From Rhodospirillaceae bacterium (GTDB lineage: Bacteria; Pseudomonadota; Alphaproteobacteria; Dongiales; Dongiaceae), in contig JADJQM010000003.1 of NCBI GenBank assembly GCA_016712715.1, forward strand, positions 496,001 to 560,000: a stretch of DNA of 64,000 nucleotides, read 5' to 3'. The position numbers and the translations under genes were made by a program. Under the pieces are notes generated by a model, which ran no database searches, was not told the origin of the DNA, and worked only from the letters and a program-made list of their open reading frames with translations. Position 1 is the first letter of the stretch. Each line of letters starts with the position of its first letter. Positions 25,192 through 34,010 of the stretch are shown here, in pieces.

Positions 25192-26279
25192 TCTGCGGCC
25201 TCCTGCCTTTCGGCGCGCAGGGCACGCAAGGTGCCGAGTTCAGCCTGGAAGTCGACATAATGCGGCAGTTTCAGATGCTGCACGAAACCGGATGCTTCCA
25301 GATTGTCGCAATGATTGAGGACGAATTCGGCATCCTGGGCCGGGCTGTCGGTCGCCTCGCCGAGTTCCGCCGCACGCAGGGACCGATCGACGAGGGCCAT
25401 CGCCATCGCCTTGCGCTCGCCCTGGCCGAAGGCGATTCCATAGCCACGGGTGAACTGTGGCAGTGTCTGGGCGGTGCCCTTGAATTGGTTGATCATCTGG
25501 CATTCGGTGAGTTCGACCTCGCCGATATCGATCGGAAAGGGCAGTTCCTCCGGCTGGATCTCGACCGATACCGCACCCATGCGAATCTCGCCGGCAAAGG
25601 GATGGCTTCGGCCATAGCCCCGTTGTGTCGAATAGCCAAGGCCGAGGAGAAAGCCCTCATCGGCACGCGCCAGGGCCTGCAGGCGCGCATCCCGGTCCGC
25701 CTGAAACGCCAAAGGCTCGCGCGTGAGATCAGCAATTGTATCGCCCGAGCCGATATCAACCTCCGGCGCCAGGATTCCTTCCGCTGCCAAAATGTCCGTG
25801 ACGCGCGGCATCGGCGGGATTGGCGCTGGATTGTGGATCGACGGCTGTTGCGGTGGCGGAACATACGACCCTTCGGCGGCCAGGGCGAAATCGAGCAGAC
25901 GATGAGTGTAATCGAAGGTTGGACCGAGCACCTGGCCACCCGGTACATCCTTGAAGGTCGCTGAAATGCGCCGCCGCACCGCCATCCGGCCGGTATCGAT
26001 TGGCAAGGTGTGCCCGAGACGCGGCAAGGTCGTGCGGTAGGCGCGGATCAGAAAAATCGCTTCGACCAGATCGCCGCGCGCCTGCTTGATAGCGAGGGCG
26101 GCAAGATCCCGGTCATAGAGAGCCCCCTCGCTCATCACACGGTCGACCGCAAGAGACATCTGCAGTTTGATCTGGGCAATCGACAGTTCGGGCACCGCGG
26201 GATCGCCGCGCCGTTCCTCGGCCAACAGCTGATGTGCTGCCGCGATGGCCCGTTCACCACCCTTGACGGCCACATACAT
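25188..26279 (-). CDS. phnI: C-P lyase core subunit PhnI
   Basis: The 363 residues carry typical PhnI blocks (MYVAVKGGERAIAAAHQLL at the start, FLLGLGYSTQRGYGRSHPF near residue 210, DFQAELGTLRALR at the end). With PhnG, PhnH and PhnL it catalyses the nucleosidase-like displacement of adenine from ATP by the phosphonate. The length is normal and no damage is visible. It lies 2 bases after phnH. Confidence 0.96.
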   Translation of the reverse strand: MYVAVKGGERAIAAAHQLLAEERRGDPAVPELSIAQIKLQMSLAVDRVMSEGALYDRDLAALAIKQARGDLVEAIFLIRAYRTTLPRLGHTLPIDTGRMAVRRRISATFKDVPGGQVLGPTFDYTHRLLDFALAAEGSYVPPPQQPSIHNPAPIPPMPRVTDILAAEGILAPEVDIGSGDTIADLTREPLAFQADRDARLQALARADEGFLLGLGYSTQRGYGRSHPFAGEIRMGAVSVEIQPEELPFPIDIGEVELTECQMINQFKGTAQTLPQFTRGYGIAFGQGERKAMAMALVDRSLRAAELGEATDSPAQDAEFVLNHCDNLEASGFVQHLKLPHYVDFQAELGTLRALRAERQEAAE

Positions 26280-26281
26280 GA

Positions 26282-26899
26282 TCAGGCCTCCACTGGGCGG
26301 GTTACCGCGACGGTCGAGCGCGGCAAGGCCACAATTGCGTTGTCGTGCACCAGAATCGTATCGAAGCCGAGCGGGAAACGATGCTGGTTGACGGCGAAGG
26401 CTACCCAGAACGCTTCATCCAGGCCGCGCGCCGACAATTCCGTGGTGCCGTCGACACCAGGCCCTCGAAGTATGTGCCACTGCGCGCCGTCAAACCCCGC
26501 CACCTGGATAATCAACGTTGCCCCGCGCTCGGGATATTCCGCATCGCCATGCGGGAGACGCGACAGGTCCGGCAGTACATTGCCATCAGCGATCAACGTG
26601 AAAGCGGCTTCATCCATTTCGGCCAGCGGCGCGCCGGTGTGAAAAGCGATATGCTGCCGCGCGATAGTCAGCGTGGGGCCATCGAGGCAAAACGACGTAT
26701 CGTGATCGAGCAAGGCCAGGCACAAGGCAATGCTGGCCGCGTTGAGACCCACTGGCGCCGGCGACAAGGGATCCAGCGTCACGACGCAGCCCGGACGCGA
26801 CACAGCCTGCAGGATCTGGCGAAAGATCCGCTGGCTATCATCGACCGGGTCGGCGAATCCTTCGAGCATCAAGAGGCCGCCTTGACCTTGCGCCATCAT
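26282..26899 (-). CDS. phnH: C-P lyase core subunit PhnH
   Basis: The 205-residue structural subunit of the PhnGHIJ complex has the family motifs FRQILQAVSRPG (about 26-37), ALCLALLDHDTSF and PERGATLIIQV. It overlaps phnG by 4 bases and precedes phnI. Confidence 0.95.
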   Translation of the reverse strand: MMAQGQGGLLMLEGFADPVDDSQRIFRQILQAVSRPGCVVTLDPLSPAPVGLNAASIALCLALLDHDTSFCLDGPTLTIARQHIAFHTGAPLAEMDEAAFTLIADGNVLPDLSRLPHGDAEYPERGATLIIQVAGFDGAQWHILRGPGVDGTTELSARGLDEAFWVAFAVNQHRFPLGFDTILVHDNAIVALPRSTVAVTRPVEA

Positions 26900-27420
26900 G
26901 CCGGATTCTCCCCGCGCACCAAGGTGAAGAACTCGACTTTTGTCGGCGCTGATTTGTCGACCCGCCGGCGCGCGCGCGCCGCCTGTTCAGCCGACAGTGG
27001 ATCGATCGCCAAGGCAATCAGCCGCTCACCGTGATCAGGATCCTGGAGAAGCACATCGATCAGGGCCGCCAGACGCGCCTCATTCTTCTTGCGTCCACTC
27101 ATATAGGCGCAACCGAGCCGGCCATCGGCCAATTGCAGGGTGCAGCGGGTCATCGTGATCTCACTGAAATTGAATACCTGCCCGGTGCCGCCCATGCGAC
27201 CGCGCAGCATCGTCATGCCGATCTCGGGTTGGCGCAGCAGGCGCGGCGTCGCATGGTCACCGATCACGCCCTCGATCGCGCCGCGAATAGCCTCAAGCTC
27301 GGCGAGGCTGGCCCGCGCCAACACAGCCAGCCAGCGCCGTCGCGCCGCTTGCGCGGGCGACAATGGGCTGCCATCGCGGCATCGCACTATTTCGTCGTCT
27401 TTGATACCGGATTCACGCAT
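26896..27420 (-). CDS. phnG: C-P lyase core subunit PhnG
   Basis: This first gene of the C-P lyase run encodes 174 residues with typical PhnG blocks (RRRWLAVLARASLAELEA, GEVTMTR-like strand, DGRLGCAYMSGRKKNEA). ATG 27420 is preferred over the GTG directly before it. The roughly 25 residues before the first conserved block make it longer than the usual 150 or so. Upstream lies a perfect TGTCTAGACA palindrome, the likely PhnF operator. Confidence 0.93.
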   Translation of the reverse strand: MRESGIKDDEIVRCRDGSPLSPAQAARRRWLAVLARASLAELEAIRGAIEGVIGDHATPRLLRQPEIGMTMLRGRMGGTGQVFNFSEITMTRCTLQLADGRLGCAYMSGRKKNEARLAALIDVLLQDPDHGERLIALAIDPLSAEQAARARRRVDKSAPTKVEFFTLVRGENPA

Positions 27421-27464
27421 CACGCCATTGCCCGTCTCTGCCGATGCTCGACAACATCAAAATT

Positions 27465-27474
27465 TGTCTAGACA
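27465..27474. promoter_or_regulatory. phnF: Likely PhnF operator
   Basis: TGTCTAGACA is a perfect 10-base palindrome fitting the GT-n-TA-n-AC operator core of HutC-subfamily GntR regulators. It lies between the divergent phnG and phnF starts (45 and 82 bases away), in an AT-richer segment. It probably mediates repression of both units. Confidence 0.7.
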
Positions 27475-27555
27475 TCTATATCTATTACGCTACGATCCAA
27501 ACAATGATCTGTCAAAATCCGATTGTTGACCCTTTTGTGACATTGCCACCAAGGA

Positions 27556-28287
27556 ATGCCGCTCATGGAAATCACGCGCGAAGCTGGCTTGTCCGTCTGG
27601 CGACAGATTCAGCAGATCATCGAAAGCGAAATCCGCGAGAAGCTCTATGTCCCTGGCACGCGGCTGCCGACCGAAGCCGATCTTGCCAAGCGCTTCCAGG
27701 TCAACCGACATACTGTCCGCCGCGCCCTGTCGCGGTTGGAGGAACGGGGATTGCTGCGCACGGAACAAGGACGCGGTACCTTCGTGCAGGAAGCGATCAT
27801 CGACTACAAGGTCGCCAGCCGCACGCGCTTCAGCGAAAATCTGACCAAGCAACACCGTGCGCCCAACCGCACCCTGCTCGCTGCCATGGACATGCCCGCC
27901 CCGACAGAGGTTGCGCGAGCCCTTCGCATCCGGCGCGGCGCGCCGATCGTCTATCTTCTGACCACCGGCGAGGCAGACGGTCGTCGCATCAGCGTCTCGG
28001 CACATTATTTTCCCAAGCCCCGGTTCGATGGCATCGCCGAATTAGTGGCCGAAACTCGCTCGATCAGCACTGCCATCAAGCGTTTGGGGATCGACGAGTT
28101 CACGCGGGAAACAACCCGTGTTCTCGCCCGCATGCCGACGACCGAGGACGCGCGCCAGCTGGAAATGCCCAGGAACCGCCCGATGGTGGTCACCGAAGGC
28201 ATCAATATCGACGCCGATGGCGTGCGGATCGAATTCAGCGTCTCGCGCTTCTGCAGCGATTGGGTGCAGATCGTCGTCGAACCCTGA
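27556..28287 (+). CDS. phnF: GntR/HutC-family regulator PhnF
   Basis: The 243 residues have an N-terminal winged helix (GTRLPTEADLAKRFQVNRHTVRRALSRLEE, about 34-65) and a C-terminal UTRA ligand-binding domain (RTRFSENL through FSVSRFCSDWVQIVVEP). It is divergent from phnG with a palindromic operator between them. In this family it is a local repressor relieved by a phosphonate-pathway ligand. A second Met at 27565 is an alternative start. Confidence 0.93.
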   Translation: MPLMEITREAGLSVWRQIQQIIESEIREKLYVPGTRLPTEADLAKRFQVNRHTVRRALSRLEERGLLRTEQGRGTFVQEAIIDYKVASRTRFSENLTKQHRAPNRTLLAAMDMPAPTEVARALRIRRGAPIVYLLTTGEADGRRISVSAHYFPKPRFDGIAELVAETRSISTAIKRLGIDEFTRETTRVLARMPTTEDARQLEMPRNRPMVVTEGINIDADGVRIEFSVSRFCSDWVQIVVEP

Positions 28288-28297
28288 ACCATTAGCC

Positions 28298-28960
28298 TCA
28301 TAGCCGATCGGCGACCAGGTGCCAGTGATAGCTGCCGGGCTTCTGGTGCGGCCGGTCGATCAATGACTGCAGTTCGAAGCCTTGAAATAGATCGATGAGT
28401 TCGGCGGCGTTGCAATAGAAATGCGGATGCGCCTTGTCGCTCTCCTCAGAGATGACGAAGGTATTCGGCGCCACCTCCTCGCCCTTTCCATAGCGACCAT
28501 TCCGCTTGGAGAGCATCGTCCCCTGATAGATGCCGCCGGGCTTCAGGACGCGCCGGATCTCATCCAGGCATTGCCGGACCACGTCCCGGTCACCGTGATA
28601 GATGACGTTCCAGGCGAGCACATAGTCGCAACTCGCATCCGCCAGGGGCAACGCCAGCATGGAACCCTCCCGAAAATCGATGTCGAGTTTCTCGGCCGCA
28701 GCCTGGGCGCGGGCGAAGTCGAGACCGCTCGCACTCCCGTCCAATGCCGTGACACGGCATCCCAGCCGCGCCAAAGCCAAGGCATGGCGACCAACGCCGC
28801 AGCCGATATCCAGCACCGTTTCAGGCCCGGTAGCGGTGACCGTCGCTATCACCTCTGCCTCCGGTTCCAGCCAATCGACGCGGCCGGCGTCGATCGACCA
28901 GCGTCGATCCCATTCCGCGACGGCTGTCGCCAAGGGATGGAGGGCAGATTCCGACGTCAT
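28298..28960 (-). CDS. Class I SAM-dependent methyltransferase in the phnDCE operon
   Basis: The 220 residues show SAM-binding motif I VLDIGCGVGRHALALA (about 49-64), an acidic residue closing strand 2 (TALDGS) and LPLADASCDYVLAWNVIYH as motifs II/III. The ATG overlaps the phnE stop by 4 bases, so it is co-transcribed with the phosphonate importer and converges with phnF. The substrate is unknown. It may act on an imported phosphonate or on an acceptor of the methyl group, but I see nothing in the sequence that decides this. Confidence 0.85.
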   Translation of the reverse strand: MTSESALHPLATAVAEWDRRWSIDAGRVDWLEPEAEVIATVTATGPETVLDIGCGVGRHALALARLGCRVTALDGSASGLDFARAQAAAEKLDIDFREGSMLALPLADASCDYVLAWNVIYHGDRDVVRQCLDEIRRVLKPGGIYQGTMLSKRNGRYGKGEEVAPNTFVISEESDKAHPHFYCNAAELIDLFQGFELQSLIDRPHQKPGSYHWHLVADRL

Positions 28961-29790
28961 GTCGATGGCCTCAGGATGCGCTGACGCAGCATGGAGCTCA
29001 GCCGTTCCACCACCAAGACCAACAAGAAGACGCCGATGATGATGGTTGCCGCCTGGTCGTATTGGAAAAGGTCCATGGCGACCTTGAGCTCGATGCCGAT
29101 GCCGCCGGCACCCACCAGCCCCAGTACGACCGAGGCGCGCGTGGCTTTCTCCAGGGTGAAGAGCGCCGAATTGATCATGGATGGCATGGCGGCGGGCAAT
29201 ACCGCGGAGAAGACAATGCCGGACTTCCGGGCTCCTAGGGCCGTCAAGGCTTCCTGTGGCCCCTTGTCGGTTTCCTCCATCGCTTCGGCGAAGAAGCGAC
29301 CGCAGAAGCCGATCGCATCGACGACCAGGGTCAGCATGCCGGCAAAAGGGCCGAGACCTACCGTCACCACGAAGAACAATGCCCAGACCAGGTCCGGCAC
29401 GGTGCGAAACAGGGCGGTCAGCCAGCGCGCCATATAATAGAGGCCGATATGGGGCGTCAGGCTGCGCGCCGCAAGAATGGCCAGCGGCACGCTCAGGATG
29501 ACGCCGATGACAGTGCCGGCGAAGGCCATCTGGAACGTCTCCAGCATGGAGACGCCGACCGATTGAATGCGGGCCAGGCTGGGCGGGAACATCTCGCCCA
29601 CCAGCCGCGCCATATTGGGCAGGCCCTCGACGAACGACCGAACAGAAATGTCGCTGCCCTGGAGCGAGAACAGGAAGAAGCCACCTGCCGCCACATAGAG
29701 CGCAAACATGCCAGCACTGGGCCGCATGAGCCGCGGCGGCGGCGTCACGCCCGGCCGCAGGATCGGTGCCGCCAAGGTGGTATCACTCAT
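28957..29790 (-). CDS. phnE: Phosphonate ABC transporter permease PhnE
   Basis: The ATG at 29790 (MSDTTLAAP) is chosen because it overlaps the phnC stop by 8 bases; the frame is open further upstream without support. The 277 residues have about five to six membrane segments and the EAA-type loop EALTALGARKSGIVFSAVLP that contacts the ATPase. It forms the importer with PhnC and PhnD. Confidence 0.93.
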   Translation of the reverse strand: MSDTTLAAPILRPGVTPPPRLMRPSAGMFALYVAAGGFFLFSLQGSDISVRSFVEGLPNMARLVGEMFPPSLARIQSVGVSMLETFQMAFAGTVIGVILSVPLAILAARSLTPHIGLYYMARWLTALFRTVPDLVWALFFVVTVGLGPFAGMLTLVVDAIGFCGRFFAEAMEETDKGPQEALTALGARKSGIVFSAVLPAAMPSMINSALFTLEKATRASVVLGLVGAGGIGIELKVAMDLFQYDQAATIIIGVFLLVLVVERLSSMLRQRILRPST

Positions 29791-30631
29791 AGACGCCTCG
29801 CAGATCCCTGGCATCAAGTGACGCCGACATTGCATCGATATCGATCCGCCCACCGCGCAACGCCACGACCCGGTCGGCAAAGCGCAGCGCGTGGTTGATA
29901 TGATGCGAGGTGAACACCAGCGTCAGGCCCTGCTGGCGGATCAGCTCGGCAAAAAGCTCCATCACTTCTTCGCCAGCACTGGGATCTAGGCTTGCCACGG
30001 GTTCATCGGCGAACATCAGTCGGGGGCGCTGCATCAGCGTGCGTGCGATCGCCACGCGCTGCGACTGTCCGCCAGAGAGCTGGTCGGCCCGGCGACTGGC
30101 GAAATCGGCGAGGCCCACCAGATCCAGGCAGTGCATTGCCTCGTCGCGCAGCGCGCTGGGCGCCATAAAATGAAACCAGCCCCGTGGACCGCTGACGCGC
30201 GATTGCGCACCGTGCAGGACGTTGCTCAGCACCGAAAGCTGGCCAACCAGATTGTGGCGCTGGAAGACGAAGCCGATCTGGGCGCGCAGACGCCGCAGGG
30301 CACCTTGATCAAGGGCGCGAACATCCTCACCCAACAGGTGAATGCTGCCACCACTGGGTTCGATAAGACGCAGACAGCAGCGGAGCAAGGTCGATTTGCC
30401 GGCGCCGTTGCTGCCGATCAAGGCAACCGCCTGTCCGCTCGGCACCACCAGAGACACACCATCGAGGACGGTCGTGGTGACCTGATATGATTTCCGGAGG
30501 TTGCTGATATTGAGCTCGATCGCCGCCGTGGCGCCGCGAGCGTGGACGCCATCCAACGGGCGGCGAACCGCTGCGGCATAGGCCGCAGCGATCCGTGGTT
30601 TCCCCGTTCTGGCGACGGATGCGACCGTCAT
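29783..30631 (-). CDS. phnC: Phosphonate ABC transporter ATPase PhnC
   Basis: The 282 residues contain Walker A GSNGAGKSTLLR (about 72-83), signature LSGGQSQRVA, Walker B LMFADEPVASLD and H-loop TSHH. ATG 30631 is preferred to a TTG two codons earlier. The roughly 40 residues before the first ABC strand are an unusual N-terminal extension. It lies 11 bases after phnD. Confidence 0.94.
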   Translation of the reverse strand: MTVASVARTGKPRIAAAYAAAVRRPLDGVHARGATAAIELNISNLRKSYQVTTTVLDGVSLVVPSGQAVALIGSNGAGKSTLLRCCLRLIEPSGGSIHLLGEDVRALDQGALRRLRAQIGFVFQRHNLVGQLSVLSNVLHGAQSRVSGPRGWFHFMAPSALRDEAMHCLDLVGLADFASRRADQLSGGQSQRVAIARTLMQRPRLMFADEPVASLDPSAGEEVMELFAELIRQQGLTLVFTSHHINHALRFADRVVALRGGRIDIDAMSASLDARDLRGVYE

Positions 30632-30642
30632 GGCCAATGCCC

Positions 30643-31539
30643 CTATTGGCCGACGAATTCAGCGTATTCAGGATAGCCGATGGTCGCATACATACGGCGG
30701 ACATAATCGTAGTCCTTGTCCTCGATCGAGGCCAGGAAGTGCATGCCCTTGTACTTCTGGGTGTCCTCACCCTTCAGCAGGGCCTCGATGAGCGCAGGCT
30801 GATTGTCGATGAAGGCCTTGCGCACCTTGTCGATCATGGCCGGATCGACATGCTTGCCGGCCAGCACCGGATCGTTGGGCAGGTCGCGGCCACGGGCGAT
30901 GACCTTGAATGCGGTATCGGGGAATTTCGCCCGCACGCTGGCAAGATGGGTCGCATTCATGCCGATGGCCGCGATGTCACCCTTGATCAGGCTTTCAACG
31001 GCAACATTGCGGCTGACATGAAGCGGCTCGATATCCTTCATCGGGTCTACGCCGAAATCGGCCAGCACCTGCATGGGACCGATATGGGCCGAGGTAGAAC
31101 CGATATCGCCAAAGGCGACTTTCTTGCCCTTGAGATCTTCGGGGCCGGCAATCGGGCTGTCGGCCAGTGTCACGATCATGGCGAAGTAATCCGGACGTTG
31201 AAAGCCAACCACTACCTGGGCGTCGGTCCGTTTCTTGAAGACCACATATTCGGCCGGTCCGGTGAGGACGAAGTCGACCTGTTCAGCGCGCATCGCCTCG
31301 ACGGCGGCGGTGCGGCTGCTGACTGGGGTGAATTTGATTTCATAGCCCGTGGTCTGGGCAAGAGTCTCTGCCAAGGCGCCATACTCGCGCTGCAGGTCCT
31401 CAAGACCGGCGATGTCGGTCACGGCGAAGCGAATGGTGTCGACAGCTTGGGCGAAATTCGCCTGCACCAGCAAAGGCAAGGCCGCAGCGGCGGCAAGCAC
31501 GGCGCGGCGCGCATATTTGGTCCCGGCAAGACAGATCAT
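30643..31539 (-). CDS. phnD: Phosphonate-binding periplasmic protein PhnD
   Basis: The 298 residues have a signal peptide (cleavage likely after LVQANFAQA) and the PhnD/SsuA-type fold. Motifs include FAVTDIAG near the start, FVLTGPAEYVVFKKR near 110, and the ligand-binding loop GDIGSTSAHIGPM, where Ser/Thr/His contact the phosphonate in the family. It is the first gene of phnD-phnC-phnE-methyltransferase and is divergent from phnM. Confidence 0.94.
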   Translation of the reverse strand: MICLAGTKYARRAVLAAAAALPLLVQANFAQAVDTIRFAVTDIAGLEDLQREYGALAETLAQTTGYEIKFTPVSSRTAAVEAMRAEQVDFVLTGPAEYVVFKKRTDAQVVVGFQRPDYFAMIVTLADSPIAGPEDLKGKKVAFGDIGSTSAHIGPMQVLADFGVDPMKDIEPLHVSRNVAVESLIKGDIAAIGMNATHLASVRAKFPDTAFKVIARGRDLPNDPVLAGKHVDPAMIDKVRKAFIDNQPALIEALLKGEDTQKYKGMHFLASIEDKDYDYVRRMYATIGYPEYAEFVGQ

Positions 31540-31779
31540 AGCGGCTCCCTTTCAAAACATCCCAGCGGCACAATTCCGTGCCCCGCCAGAGCATGGGAGC
31601 GACACGTGACTCCTTTAAGACTCCGATGTTTCAACAATGTGACGACCGGTAGACAAGCCGGAACCCAGTCCAAGAAATCGCGCCAGACGTCGATTCTTCT
31701 CGATCCTTTCGCTGGATCATCCCGGGGAAAGTCCCGATCATCCCGACATCAATTGGGATCGATGATGGAGTTGAGTGTG

Positions 31780-32940
31780 ATGGATTTTGTGATTGCCGGC
31801 GGCAGTGCCATGCTGCCCGATGGAACGATCGCACAGGCCGATCTGCGGGTGTCGGCCGGGAAGATCGTCGCCGTCGGCCAATCGGACAGCGCATCAGCGC
31901 GTCGCTGGCGCGCGGATGGTCTCATGGTGCTGCCCGGCATGATTGATTTGCATGGCGATGCCTTCGAGCGCCAACTGATGCCGCGGCCCGGAGTTCGCTT
32001 TGCCGATGACATGGCATTGCTCGATACCGACCGGCAGCTTGTCGCCAATGGCATCACCACGGCCTATCATGGTCTCACCTATAGCTGGGAACCCGGCCTG
32101 CGTGACGCCGATTCCGCCAGGCGATTTGTCATGGGCCTGCGGCAATTGCGCCCGCGCCTCTCCTGTGACACCCGCCTTCATCTTCGCTTCGAAACATTCA
32201 ACCTTGATGCGATCGATGAGGTTATCGGGTGGATCGAGGCCGGCCTGATCGACCTTCTGGCCTTCAACGACCATACCGACGATATCGCCGAGAAGCTCTC
32301 AGACCGCCACAAGCTGGCGGCCTATGCGTCGCGGACGGGCCTCACCGGCGACGACTTCGCAGAGATGCTGCGGCAGACCAAGGCACGGGCCCCGGAGGTT
32401 CCGGCGTCCATGCTACGCCAGTCGGATGCCGCGCGCGAAGGATCCCTGCCGATGGCATCTCATGACGATATCTCGCCGGAGATGCGAGCCGGTTATCTGG
32501 CACTCGGCTGCCGCATCTGTGAGTTTCCGCTGGATCGGTGCACGGCGCGGGCAGCACTCGATCACGGCGGCATTACCATTCTGGGCGCTCCCAATGTGGT
32601 CCGTGGCGGGAGTCATGCAGCACGGCTCGGGGGTCGGGAAGCGGTCGCCGAGGGCCTCTGCAGCGTCTTGACCTCTGACTACTATTACCCTGCCCTGATG
32701 AACGCGGCGTTTACGCTGGTCAATCTGGGCCTGGCGGATATCGGCACAGCGTGGAACCTGGTTTCAGCGAATGCCGCCGATGCGGTCGGCCTGGCGGATC
32801 GCGGCCGGCTGGCTGCCGGTCAACGCGCCGATCTTCTGCTGGTTTCGTGGGAGGCCGGCAGCCTCCCTCGACTCATTGCCACCTTCGTCAACGGCGAAGC
32901 CGTGTTCACCGCGGACAACCCGCTGCGCATGATTGCCTGA
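31780..32940 (+). CDS. phnM: Alpha-D-ribose 1-methylphosphonate 5-triphosphate diphosphatase PhnM
   Basis: The enzyme removes pyrophosphate from ribose-1-phosphonate 5-triphosphate before PhnJ acts. It is an amidohydrolase-fold protein of 386 residues with metal-ligand motifs LPGMIDLHGDAFE, FNDHTDD, MASHDD, IVRGGSH-like NVVRGGSH and SDYYYPAL. The start is placed at ATG 31780, with GGAG nine bases upstream; in-frame ATGs at 31762 and 31765 are possible. The frame is open far upstream across phnD, which is a shadow. It is divergent from phnD across 240 bases. Confidence 0.95.
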   Translation: MDFVIAGGSAMLPDGTIAQADLRVSAGKIVAVGQSDSASARRWRADGLMVLPGMIDLHGDAFERQLMPRPGVRFADDMALLDTDRQLVANGITTAYHGLTYSWEPGLRDADSARRFVMGLRQLRPRLSCDTRLHLRFETFNLDAIDEVIGWIEAGLIDLLAFNDHTDDIAEKLSDRHKLAAYASRTGLTGDDFAEMLRQTKARAPEVPASMLRQSDAAREGSLPMASHDDISPEMRAGYLALGCRICEFPLDRCTARAALDHGGITILGAPNVVRGGSHAARLGGREAVAEGLCSVLTSDYYYPALMNAAFTLVNLGLADIGTAWNLVSANAADAVGLADRGRLAAGQRADLLLVSWEAGSLPRLIATFVNGEAVFTADNPLRMIA

Positions 32941-32942
32941 CC

Positions 32943-33233
32943 GCGCTTCCCACGGCCGCCTCCAGCACCGATCGGTGGTTCATCCTTGACGCCGCCGCCG
33001 TCAATGCCTTGGACAGCACCGGCATCGCGGCCCTGGGCAGCATCCGAGGCGATCTCCCCAGGCGCAGACTAGCCTTCGGCAACGCAGATGTGAACAGCGA
33101 GGCCAAACACATCGTCGAGCGGGCCGGACTCCAGGACTGGCTGGGCCAGCAGATGCTGTTGCCGAGCGCCGAGGCCGCCGTTGCGGGGTTCGAGGCCGTC
33201 GGCCTGAGCGATACGTCAAAGAAGAGCGGATGA
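32943..33233 (+). pseudogene. SulP-type transporter STAS-domain fragment
   Basis: About 95 codons just after phnM encode only the C-terminal STAS domain of a SulP anion transporter (DRWFILDAAAVNALDSTGIAALGSI, LAFGNADVNSEAKHIVERAGL, SAEAAVAGFEAV). The membrane domain is missing and no start site is visible, so this is a gene remnant. It borders a dispersed repeat. Confidence 0.75.
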
Positions 33234-33777
33234 CTGACTACGCGGTCAGGATCCCCCTTCTAAAGCGCACCAAGGAGACACCGAAGAATAAGAACGTGGT
33301 CGCAGCGACACTGCAAAGCTGCGGCCCCTCGTGTCTCAACACTCTGACGACGGACAGTCACCGAGTTGCCTATGCGGCGAGGAAGTGTGTGGCTGTGCTG
33401 GCAGTCAGAGGCTAACTAGTCTCTGGTCGGTTTCCCTGCTTTTCAGGGAAATAACAGGGAATACAGTCAAATTAGCTCGTACGAGCCGGCTCAGATATAG
33501 CTTTTGCCGTCTGATTTCAAGCTGTTAGCCAGCCAACTCCCTAGCCAAAATAACAGGGAATTAATGGCGGGCTTCAGGGAGGACCTACGTTAGAGCAGCC
33601 AATTTCGTAAGTTCCGGTGCTGGCGCGGTTGTTTGGCCGCCTCTAAGGCTGCTCTCCTTCACTGCGGCGATATCCCCTCCGTAGTAAATGACAATGCCGA
33701 GACTGAAACCGGAAAGTCAGCGGAACTTGAAGCTTTCTGGCGGCCCAACCGGTCGCGGCGACTAAATTGGCGGCATT
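33234..33777. other. Non-coding stretch with dispersed repeat
   Basis: Between two gene fragments there is no convincing frame. It holds the second repeat copy (33391-33475), followed by more CAGGGAA words near 33560 and 33580. Confidence 0.55.
33391..33475. repeat. Dispersed repeat with CAGGGAA motifs, copy 2
   Basis: It starts with ggctgtgctggcagtc, then TTTCCCTG, TTTTCAGGGAA, AACAGGGAA and TCAAATTAGC in the same order and spacing as 21125-21213, with scattered substitutions. The surrounding DNA is gene debris. Confidence 0.6.
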
Positions 33778-33963
33778 GTGGTCACCGCGGGAATCGAAGA
33801 GATCACCATCGCCGAGCGTTTCGAACGCGCGAACGATGATTACGCCTCGATCCTTGTGAGGTCCTGGCCGACCGTTTCGCCGAGGCGATGCACCAACGCG
33901 TACGGCGCGAGTTCTGGGGCTATGCGCCGGATGAGACATTCCTCCCTGACGAGCTGGTGGGGA
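33778..33963 (+). pseudogene. metH: Methionine synthase (MetH) activation-domain fragment
   Basis: About 60 codons match the C-terminal activation domain of B12-dependent methionine synthase: VTAGIEEITIAERFERANDDYASILV, then after a one-base shift near 33858 ADRFAEAMHQRVRREFWGYAPDETFLPDELVG. Both the bulk of the gene and the following residues are missing. It is a short relic with a frameshift; an intact metH would be expected elsewhere. Confidence 0.82.
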
Positions 33964-34010
33964 GCCTTACCGCGGCATTTACACCGCCGCCGCGGGTGCT
34001 GCAAAGCAGA

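Noticed and set aside
27490..27545. Possible Pho box (CTGTCA followed by TTGAC) upstream of phnF
   Set aside because: The second half-site and the spacing do not fit the usual CTGTCAT tandem pattern.
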